Shown: positions 43,333-49,210 of the stretch, piece after piece | Numbering within the stretch: position 1 is the first letter of the stretch | Layout: every line of letters starts with the position of its first letter | NCBI GenBank assembly: GCA_043757205.1 | Contig: JAYVPU010000255.1 | Span: 1 to 49,210, forward strand | Length of the DNA stretch: 49,210 nucleotides | Reading direction: 5' to 3' | From: CANCDA01 sp043757205 | GTDB taxonomy: Bacteria > Pseudomonadota > Gammaproteobacteria > Burkholderiales > Burkholderiaceae_C | Notes under the pieces: generated by a model | What the model saw: only the letters and a program-made list of their open reading frames with translations | Told to the model about the DNA's origin: nothing | Database searches by the model: none | Position numbers and translations under genes: made by a program

Positions 43333-44496
43333 CTAGCCTTGCGTGCGCAGCGGCATGATGTGAATCCCCTGTCGGGGGATTTTCACCACCAGTTTGGAGC
43401 CCACCCTAGCCCCTAGCGCCCGCAAATGCGCGCTGGACAGGTTCAAGGTCAGGCGTTGACCGGGCAGGGCTTGCGGCACGAGCGTGCACAAGCTGATTTC
43501 GCCCAGCGACAACAACTCCACGAGTTCACACGCCATCTGGTTCACGGGCTCGTTGGCTTGCGCCGTCACAAGTCCTTGAGCCACATCCACCTGCTCGCCC
43601 GCCAGCACCCAGCTCACAGCGGCCCCATCGGTCAGCCGGTTTTTGTCCAACACCTGTAAATCCAGTGACGCACCGGTTGCGCCATCCACCCAGCGCAACA
43701 GGCCGCAGCCCGGCTGCTGTTTGAAAAACCGCCCTTGGAAGTGATTTTGAATGCCCACCAAATCGGCCACCCGGGCGTTGCGCGGGCTGGCAAACACCTG
43801 GGCCGGTGGGCCGCTTTGAAGGGTGTGGCCCGCGTCCAGAATCACCACCCGATCGGCCAGCCGCCGCGCCTCGGACAAATCGTGCGTGACCAGCACCATG
43901 GGGGTGGACACGTCTTTGCGCAGAGCCGCTAGTTCGCGGTACAGGGTTTGACGGGTGGGTTCATCCACGGCGGAGAAGGGCTCGTCCAGCAGCAGCACGC
44001 CCGCGCGGGGTGACTCATCGCCGTCCTGCGGCGTGACGCGCATCAAGGCACGTGCCAGCGCCACCCGCTGCTGTTGCCCGCCTGAGAGCTGCGCCGGACG
44101 GCGTTGCTCCAGCCCGGCCATGCCCAGACGCTCGAACAAAGCCTTGATTTTTTTGTGATTTTGGCCACTAGACCTTTCAACACTAGCGCCAGCAGCTACA
44201 TTTTCTATAGCGCTCAAATGCGGAAACAACGCGTAACTTTGAAACACCAGGCCGACGCGGCGCTGTTGCGGCGTCCAGCGAATGCGTTGCTCAGAATCAA
44301 ACCAGACCTCAGACCCGGCTTGCACCGAACCCGTGAGCTCCGGTGCGCGCAGCAGCCCGGCCACCGCCCGCAGCAGGGATGTTTTGCCGCTGCCCGACGG
44401 CCCAAGCAAAGCCACCAGCTCGCCCGCCTCGCAGTCGAACTCGGCCGCCAGCCGCATCGGGCTGGCGTTGTTCAATCGCACCTGTAGCTTGGCCAT
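43333..44496 (-). CDS. modC: Molybdate ABC transporter ATP-binding protein ModC
   Basis: A 387-residue ABC ATPase with Walker A GPSGSGKT (33-40), Q-loop LVFQSYALFPH (about 83-93), signature LSGGQQQRVALARAL (about 138-152), Walker B VLLLDEPFSAVDEP and H-loop VLVTHD. The C-terminal third is a TOBE/Mop-like molybdate-binding domain (near 315-387). It powers molybdate uptake with ModB, encoded 24 bp upstream. Residues about 95-117 (from IENVAAGASVE) come from a dispersed DNA repeat embedded in frame after the Q-loop. No modA gene for the binding protein lies in the window. Molybdenum import would serve the molybdenum hydroxylase at 28.8-31.5 kb, among others. Confidence 0.92.
   Translation of the reverse strand: MAKLQVRLNNASPMRLAAEFDCEAGELVALLGPSGSGKTSLLRAVAGLLRAPELTGSVQAGSEVWFDSEQRIRWTPQQRRVGLVFQSYALFPHLSAIENVAAGASVERSSGQNHKKIKALFERLGMAGLEQRRPAQLSGGQQQRVALARALMRVTPQDGDESPRAGVLLLDEPFSAVDEPTRQTLYRELAALRKDVSTPMVLVTHDLSEARRLADRVVILDAGHTLQSGPPAQVFASPRNARVADLVGIQNHFQGRFFKQQPGCGLLRWVDGATGASLDLQVLDKNRLTDGAAVSWVLAGEQVDVAQGLVTAQANEPVNQMACELVELLSLGEISLCTLVPQALPGQRLTLNLSSAHLRALGARVGSKLVVKIPRQGIHIMPLRTQG
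44186..44211 (-). repeat. Dispersed repeat core inside the modC coding sequence
   Basis: On the minus strand this 26-bp block starts GCTATAGAAAATG and ends TAGCTGCTGGCGC. It aligns without gaps to the first 26 bases of the 75-bp repeats at 15593 and 16634 (shared GCTA, TAGCTGCT and final CGC). It is read in frame as SAIENVAAG of ModC. More of the element may run to about 44150. Confidence 0.55.
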
Positions 44497-44520
44497 GCGC
44501 TCTTACTTTTCTTACAACGC

Positions 44521-45201
44521 TTAGCGCTCTTGCAAACTGCGCGACGCAGCCTGACGCCGATCGGCCGCAAACACCAGCGCCAGCGCCAGGACCGACAAAC
44601 TCACCAGCGCCAAGGCCATGCTGTGGGCGCTGGCCATGTCAAAGGCCTGCACACGGTCGTAAATCGCCACGCTCAGGGTGCGGGTCTCGCCCGGGATGTT
44701 GCCGCCCACCATCAGCACCACGCCAAATTCTCCCAGCGTGTGCGCCACCGTCAGCGCCACGCCCGCCAGCAGACCGGGCCAGGCCAACGGCAGCTCGATC
44801 TTCCAGAAGGTTTGCGCGGTGCTCAGGCCCGAGACCCAGGCCGCCTCGCGCAGGCTGTGGGGCAGGGCGGCAAAGGCGCGCTGGATGGGCTGCACCATGA
44901 AGGGCAGGTTGACCAGCACGCTGGCCAGCAGCAGACCTTCAAAGCTGAAGACCAAACGCAGATCCAGGTGCGCGGCCAGCCAGCCGCCAACGGGTGAGCC
45001 CTGGCCTAGGCCGAGAAGAAGGTAAAACCCGATCACAGTCGGCGGCAAGAGCAGGGGCAACAGCAGCAGCGCCTCCAGCACCGGCTTGCCGCGCCAATCG
45101 GTCATCGCCAGCCAACGCGCCAAGGCCAAGCCCAGCGGCAGCAGCACCGCCGCTGTCAAGGCAGCGAGCCAGAGGGAAACACGAGCAGCTTGCCAATCCA
45201 T
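44521..45201 (-). CDS. modB: Molybdate ABC transporter permease ModB
   Basis: A 226-residue permease with about five membrane segments. LLLLPLLLPPTVIGFYLLLGLG (near 43-64) and EAAWVSGLSTAQTFWKIELPLAWPGLLAGVALTVAHTLGEFGVVLMVGGNIPG (about 117-169) include the EAA loop that docks onto ModC and the highly conserved ModB segment. It forms the molybdate channel in the inner membrane. I chose the ATG at 45201; a TTG 15 bases upstream is less likely. It lies between modC (downstream) and the SemiSWEET gene. A modA gene is missing from its usual place before modB. Confidence 0.92.
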   Translation of the reverse strand: MDWQAARVSLWLAALTAAVLLPLGLALARWLAMTDWRGKPVLEALLLLPLLLPPTVIGFYLLLGLGQGSPVGGWLAAHLDLRLVFSFEGLLLASVLVNLPFMVQPIQRAFAALPHSLREAAWVSGLSTAQTFWKIELPLAWPGLLAGVALTVAHTLGEFGVVLMVGGNIPGETRTLSVAIYDRVQAFDMASAHSMALALVSLSVLALALVFAADRRQAASRSLQER

Positions 45202-45238
45202 GGGCTTGATTATCAACGCGCGTTTGATGGGCTTTGGT

Positions 45239-45499
45239 TTAGCGATAACGCAGCTTCATCACCAAAATCCCAGCCGACAGCGTGAGCGTGATGGCGTTGG
45301 CTATCACGATGGGCCAGGCTTGGAGCAGCACGCCATAGGCGAGCCACAAAGCCACCCCGGCGGTAAAGGTGGCGTACATGCCCAGCGAGACGCCGCTGAC
45401 GTCGCGCGTGGTGAAGGTGTGCCAGGCTTGGGGCACAAAGCTCAGGGTGGTCAGGCTGGCGGCCAGGTAGCCGACGAGATCGGTGAGCGGTACAGACAT
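45239..45499 (-). CDS. SemiSWEET-type sugar transporter
   Basis: An 86-residue protein with three membrane helices forming one half-transporter unit. TDLVGYLAASLTTLSFVPQAWHTFTTRDVSGVSLGMYATFTAG contains the PQ motif typical of SemiSWEET proteins, followed by VALWLAYGVLLQAWPIVIANAITLTLSAGIL. These proteins work as homodimers that move sugars across the inner membrane. The length fits the family. It lies 12 bp downstream of the diguanylate cyclase gene and upstream of modB on the same strand, so it may share their transcript without shared function. Confidence 0.93.
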   Translation of the reverse strand: MSVPLTDLVGYLAASLTTLSFVPQAWHTFTTRDVSGVSLGMYATFTAGVALWLAYGVLLQAWPIVIANAITLTLSAGILVMKLRYR

Positions 45500-45511
45500 C
45501 GTCAGAAGGTC

Positions 45512-46678
45512 TCAGGTACGGGTCTGAAGCATATCGGCGCTATAGACGACGACGCAGTTGCGATCCTGCGATTTGGCGCGGTACAGGGCGCGGTCGGCGT
45601 TGCCGATCAGGTCTTCTTGCGTCAAGCCGTGCACCGGGTAATCGGCCATGCCAATGGACAGGGTGGCCCGGATCTGAAGTCCGTCATGGGCAATCACCAT
45701 GTCGGCAAAGGCCTGACGCCACTGCTCGGCCCGCGCCAGTGCAATCGGCTGCTGCATATTGGGCAACAGCAGCAAGAATTCTTCACCGCCATAACGGCAC
45801 ACGACATCGTCGGCGCGCGCCTTGTCGTGCAAGAGATGGGCCAGTCCTTTAATGACTTCGTCGCCCATCGGATGACCGTAGGTGTCGTTGATGGCTTTGA
45901 AGTGATCAATGTCAATCAGCATCAACCACAAGGGCTGGCCTTCGCGTTTGGCATGGGCGAGTTCGCGCGCGATCGTACTGTCCAGGTAGCGCCGGTTGTA
46001 CAGGCCGGTGAGCGGGTCACGGTTGGCTTGCTCTTTCAGCTGTGCCTGAAGCTTGTGGTTTTCGTTCAACTGGACTTGCAAGTCAGCGTTAGCTGTGTAC
46101 AAGGCCTGCTCACGTTGACGCAGCTGGCGCCGGGTGTCGCGCAGGTTGATGCTGCGTTGGTAAGCAGCGCTAGAGATCATCATTGAATAGATAAAGAAAC
46201 CCGCAATGCAAAACTGGGTGGTCAGACTGTCGGTAAATGGCTCAAAACGCCAGCCGGCCACGCCAACCCAAAGCAAGACACCACTTATAAAAAATAGCGC
46301 AGCCTGCGAAGCACCAAAGAGGTTGCGATAAAACGCAACATTCATCAGGACGCAGTTAAAAAAGACAAATGTGACCCACACCGGGAACTCTGCCGCAGCA
46401 CACCAGACGCCAAAGCAGAACGCGTCAATCAACAGATTTTTCAGCTCCGCATCCATAGGATGCGCGGCTCGCCGTGCTCGCCAAAACAGCAGGTGAGGGT
46501 ACACAAAGAACTGCGTCAGCAGCAAGCCCCAGGTGAGCGGGCCAACGTGTTGGTCGAAGAAATACGCGGCGAAAATGGCAAACGCTATCACGAACGACAC
46601 CGTGCGCACCCGGTGGTTCGCCAGGACGAAGGGGTTGATCGGGGGGGTGGAGGTTCCCGGAGCCAGCGAGTTAGGCAT
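45512..46678 (-). CDS. Membrane diguanylate cyclase (MASE2-like sensor, GGDEF)
   Basis: A 388-residue protein. The first 175 residues hold several membrane helices starting HRVRTVSFVIAFAIFAAYFF, a pattern like the MASE2 sensor of AdrA/DgcC. A coiled-coil linker rich in Gln and Leu follows (about 180-215). The GGDEF domain runs from RDPLTGLYNRRYLD to the end, with DIDHFKAINDTYGHPMGDE and the active-site loop YGGEEF. RADD five residues before GGEEF fits the RxxD inhibitory site, so product inhibition by c-di-GMP is expected. It makes c-di-GMP from two GTP at the inner membrane. The input signal is unknown. It lies downstream of dacB on the same strand. Confidence 0.92.
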   Translation of the reverse strand: MPNSLAPGTSTPPINPFVLANHRVRTVSFVIAFAIFAAYFFDQHVGPLTWGLLLTQFFVYPHLLFWRARRAAHPMDAELKNLLIDAFCFGVWCAAAEFPVWVTFVFFNCVLMNVAFYRNLFGASQAALFFISGVLLWVGVAGWRFEPFTDSLTTQFCIAGFFIYSMMISSAAYQRSINLRDTRRQLRQREQALYTANADLQVQLNENHKLQAQLKEQANRDPLTGLYNRRYLDSTIARELAHAKREGQPLWLMLIDIDHFKAINDTYGHPMGDEVIKGLAHLLHDKARADDVVCRYGGEEFLLLLPNMQQPIALARAEQWRQAFADMVIAHDGLQIRATLSIGMADYPVHGLTQEDLIGNADRALYRAKSQDRNCVVVYSADMLQTRT

Positions 46679-46730
46679 TAGATATTGGGTCGATGCACGA
46701 GCGGCACTTCATTGGCTTGTTGATAAGCAT

Positions 46731-48134
46731 CTAAAGATCCCTGAGCGCCCATTCTACAAGCGCCTCCAGAGCAGGCCGAGCCGCATTCGCGTTGGGGTGG
46801 TTAACCATGGCCACCAGCACCTGGCGTTGCCCGCTGAGCGCATGCACATAGCCCGCCACCGCCACCACATCACGCAGGCTGCCGCTCTTGAGGTGGGCGC
46901 TGCCTGCGGCCCGGCCCTTGAGGCGCTTGAGCGTGCCGTCCACCCCGACGATGGGCAGCGAGGCCATCAACTCGGGCATCAGGGGCGAGGCCCAGGCGTA
47001 TTGCAGCAGGCGTGCTAAGGCCTCGGCACTGATGCGCTCGCTGCGCGACAGACCCGAGCCATTGTCCAGCACGGGAGACGTCGTCGCGCCGAATCGACCG
47101 CGCCACCAGTCTTGCAGTAGCGCTCTGGAACCCGCCAGCGTGCCCACGCCAAGTTGCTGCAAGCTCAGGGTGAGGAACAGTTGCTGCGCCATCACGTTGT
47201 TGCTGAACTTGTTGATGTCGCGAATGGTTTCGGCCAGCGTTGCTGAGTTCACACTCAAGGTGGCAGGCAGGCTGGTGGGCACTTGGCCTTCACGCACGCG
47301 GCCGCTGAGTTGCCCGCCCATCTCACGCCACATGCCCTCAACGGCACGTGCGCTGTAGCTGGGCGGGTCGGCGTAGGCCAGGGGCCAGACCTTCTCGTCG
47401 CAACTGGCTGAGTAAGCGCCGCCAAAGCGGATGCGGGTGGGGTCGTTCAGTTCGGCCTTGAGCGCGGCACGGTAGTCAGTGCACTCGCCATTGACCAGGG
47501 GCACGCTGGTCTGCATCTGCACCCCGGCCAGCGGCGGCTCAAAATTCACCCGCGCCACTTGCGCGGCGCGGTCCGGCACAAACGTCATCACCACCGATTT
47601 GAAGTTGAGCAGCAGCGCATCGGGCGCAGCGTTGTAGGGGCGCAGCGGTTCGCCGTCAAAGTCGCCCGGATGGGGCGTGGCCATCTCAAAGGCGCTGCGG
47701 TCCAGCACGATGTCGCCCGCAATCGTCTTGATGCCCAGGCCCTGCACGCGGCGCAGCAGCAGCCACAGGCGCTCCAGCACCAGCTTGGGGTCGCCCTGGC
47801 CTTTGAGGTAGAGATTGCCTTGCAGGACACCATCCTTCACGGCGCCGTCGATATGCACCGAGGTGGCCCAGACAAAGGCCGGGCCCAGGGTGTCGAGCGC
47901 CGCGAAGGTGGTGACCAGCTTCATGACCGAGGCCGGGTTCATCGCCACTTGCGTGCGGTGACTCAAGCGCGGTGCGGTCTGGCCATCGGCCGCAACGACC
48001 AACAAAGTAACGGCCTCCAGCGGTACCTTGGCGCGGGCCAGCGCGGCGCTGACCGCAGGCGGCAGCGGGCCCTGCGCGTGTGCGCTGCCCGAGAGGGACA
48101 CAAAGGACAACAGTAAGACGAAGATCGCACGCAT
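46731..48134 (-). CDS. dacB: D-alanyl-D-alanine carboxypeptidase/endopeptidase PBP4 (DacB)
   Basis: A 467-residue class C penicillin-binding protein. The signal peptide ends GSAHA-Q near 21. The catalytic motifs are SxxK in NPASVMKLVTTFAALD (about 67-82), SxN in KFSNNVMAQQLFL (about 308-320) and KTG-like KSG in SAHLKSGSLRDVVAVAGYV (about 414-432). A large insertion between the first two motifs is usual for PBP4. It trims the terminal D-Ala from murein stem peptides and cuts cross-links in the periplasm. The gene diverges from the EamA transporter gene at 48255 and precedes the diguanylate cyclase gene by 52 bp. Confidence 0.94.
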   Translation of the reverse strand: MRAIFVLLLSFVSLSGSAHAQGPLPPAVSAALARAKVPLEAVTLLVVAADGQTAPRLSHRTQVAMNPASVMKLVTTFAALDTLGPAFVWATSVHIDGAVKDGVLQGNLYLKGQGDPKLVLERLWLLLRRVQGLGIKTIAGDIVLDRSAFEMATPHPGDFDGEPLRPYNAAPDALLLNFKSVVMTFVPDRAAQVARVNFEPPLAGVQMQTSVPLVNGECTDYRAALKAELNDPTRIRFGGAYSASCDEKVWPLAYADPPSYSARAVEGMWREMGGQLSGRVREGQVPTSLPATLSVNSATLAETIRDINKFSNNVMAQQLFLTLSLQQLGVGTLAGSRALLQDWWRGRFGATTSPVLDNGSGLSRSERISAEALARLLQYAWASPLMPELMASLPIVGVDGTLKRLKGRAAGSAHLKSGSLRDVVAVAGYVHALSGQRQVLVAMVNHPNANAARPALEALVEWALRDL

Positions 48135-48254
48135 GGTCGGGTCAGTTATTTGTGTCCATCTGTCATTTTCGCGAAGGCGGGAATCCAGGGCGATAGACCG
48201 TGCCCGTCAGTCTAAGCCAACGCACGCACAGAACCGTCCGTCGATAATCCCACC

Positions 48255-49210
48255 ATGCATTTCATCCAGCGCTGGTCGCCCAAAACCGTGGGCCTCGTCG
48301 CCGCCTTCATCACCGTCGTCATCTGGACGGGTTTTATTGTCATTGCCCGCGCCTCGGTCAAGGGCACGCTCACGCCGTTTGACATCGGGCTGGCCCGCAT
48401 CCTCGGGGCCAGTTGGGTGCTGGTGCCGCTGGGGGTGTGGTTGGTGTGGCGCGACCGGGCGCAGGCGGCGCTTGATCCTTCATTCAAGGACAAGCGCGAA
48501 TCCAGCCTGTTCGGACTGTCGCCCTTGTCCCTGCGCGTCACCGCTACTTGCGGCGTCTTTGGCGGTTTGGCCTATGCCGCGCTGGCCTACAGCGGCTTTA
48601 CCTTTGCCCCGGCGGCCCATGCCTCGGTGCTCATGCCCGGCAGCCTGCCGCTGTGGACCACGCTACTGGCCGCGATGCTGCTGGGCTTGCCCATCACGCG
48701 AGTGCGTGCCCTGGGCCTGGCCTTGATCGTGGCGGGCGACCTGCTGGTGGGTGGGGCCAGCCTGCTGCGCGCCTTTGACGGCGGGCAGGTGTGGAAGGGC
48801 GACGTCTTGTTCATGACCGCATCCTTGTGCTGGGCCATCTATAGTGTGCTGACGCGACGCTACGCGTTGGAGCCGGTGCGCGCCACCGTGGCCATCACCG
48901 TGTTTGCGCTCATGACTTACGTACCGCTCTACGGCCTGCTCTTGCTCACGGACGTGCTGCACAGCCAGTTGCTCAGCGCGCCGGTGGGGGAGGTGCTGTT
49001 CCAGATGGGCTTTCAGGGCCTGGGCTCGGTGGTGATCTCGGGCATCACATTCAACCTGATGGTGCAACACTATGGCCCGGTGCGCTCCACCATGATCACG
49101 GCTTTGGTGCCGGGCCTGTCGGCTTTGGCAGCGGTATTTTTTCTGGGTGAACCGCTGCAATGGAACCTGATGGTCGGGCTGGCGCTGGTGACAGCGGGGA
49201 TTTTGTTTGG
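48255..49210 (+). CDS. EamA/DMT-superfamily transporter, truncated by the window end
   Basis: The frame starts MHFIQRWSPKTVGLVAAFIT and stays open to the last base, about 318 codons, so the 3' end is missing. There are about ten hydrophobic segments in two related halves, as in EamA permeases: the first half begins VGLVAAFITVVIWTGFIVIARASV, and the second has GDVLFMTASLCWAIYSVLTRRYA. The final GEPLQWNLMVGLALVTAGILFG matches the usual last helix, so only a few residues are lost. Such proteins export metabolites or amino acids; the substrate is unknown. The gene diverges from dacB with 120 bp between. Confidence 0.88.
   Translation, partial: MHFIQRWSPKTVGLVAAFITVVIWTGFIVIARASVKGTLTPFDIGLARILGASWVLVPLGVWLVWRDRAQAALDPSFKDKRESSLFGLSPLSLRVTATCGVFGGLAYAALAYSGFTFAPAAHASVLMPGSLPLWTTLLAAMLLGLPITRVRALGLALIVAGDLLVGGASLLRAFDGGQVWKGDVLFMTASLCWAIYSVLTRRYALEPVRATVAITVFALMTYVPLYGLLLLTDVLHSQLLSAPVGEVLFQMGFQGLGSVVISGITFNLMVQHYGPVRSTMITALVPGLSALAAVFFLGEPLQWNLMVGLALVTAGILF

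Overview
The window is 49,210 bp of GC-rich bacterial chromosome. Several features point to a betaproteobacterium of the family Comamonadaceae (Rhodoferax/Polaromonas/Acidovorax neighbourhood): three Bug-type (TctC-like) periplasmic binding proteins, a methionine synthase encoded as two separate genes, IorA/IorB-like molybdenum hydroxylase subunits, and intergenic repeat families that I recall from that family. The assignment rests on gene content and remembered repeats, not on a marker gene. I saw no rRNA, tRNA, CRISPR array, complete insertion sequence or prophage.

Layout. 1-10.2 kb is a mosaic of single genes and short operons: a small membrane protein, a LysR regulator followed by a phosphoesterase and a glyoxalase-fold protein, an M14 peptidase, a flavin reductase, a membrane-anchored Mrr-like nuclease, two Bug binding proteins (one followed by a beta-hydroxyacid dehydrogenase) and a dihaem cytochrome c. 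10.2-14.3 kb holds small envelope or stress proteins (DUF3309, RcnB-like, a Pro/Gln-rich secreted protein) and an AsmA-family gene with an apparent N-terminal frameshift. 14.3-18.9 kb has two MFS transporters on either side of a YihY/BrkB-type gene that carries an in-frame amber codon and lies between two 75-bp direct repeats. A glycine-zipper protein follows.

18.9-34.2 kb is the most structured part. The two halves of cobalamin-dependent methionine synthase lie on the same strand about 11.4 kb apart. The C-terminal half is preceded by what I read as an S-adenosylhomocysteine (SAH) riboswitch whose expression platform can hide the ribosome binding site. Between the halves are a translationally coupled pair of large secreted proteins with Cys/Gly/Gln/Pro repeat tails, a divergent cyclic-nucleotide-binding protein, a catabolic operon (molybdenum hydroxylase subunits, a 6-oxocamphor-hydrolase-like beta-diketone hydrolase and a Bug binding protein), and a Sel1-repeat/trypsin-like protease gene split by a frameshift.

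34.4-38.3 kb is a four-gene envelope operon (LpoB-like lipoprotein, YcfL-like lipoprotein, unknown secreted protein, COG3014-like protein). Its base composition is visibly less GC-rich than its surroundings, and degenerate direct repeats of about 114 bp flank it, so it looks like an acquired island. 38.4-49.2 kb carries a rhodanese, RecQ, a tandem AAA+ ATPase, a 45-residue membrane protein, ModC/ModB (with a dispersed repeat embedded in modC), a SemiSWEET transporter, a MASE2-like diguanylate cyclase, PBP4 (DacB) and an EamA transporter cut by the window edge.

Three genes (asmA-like, yihY-like, Sel1-protease) each look intact except for one point lesion, two of them in G-rich runs. They may be real pseudogenes or sequencing errors.
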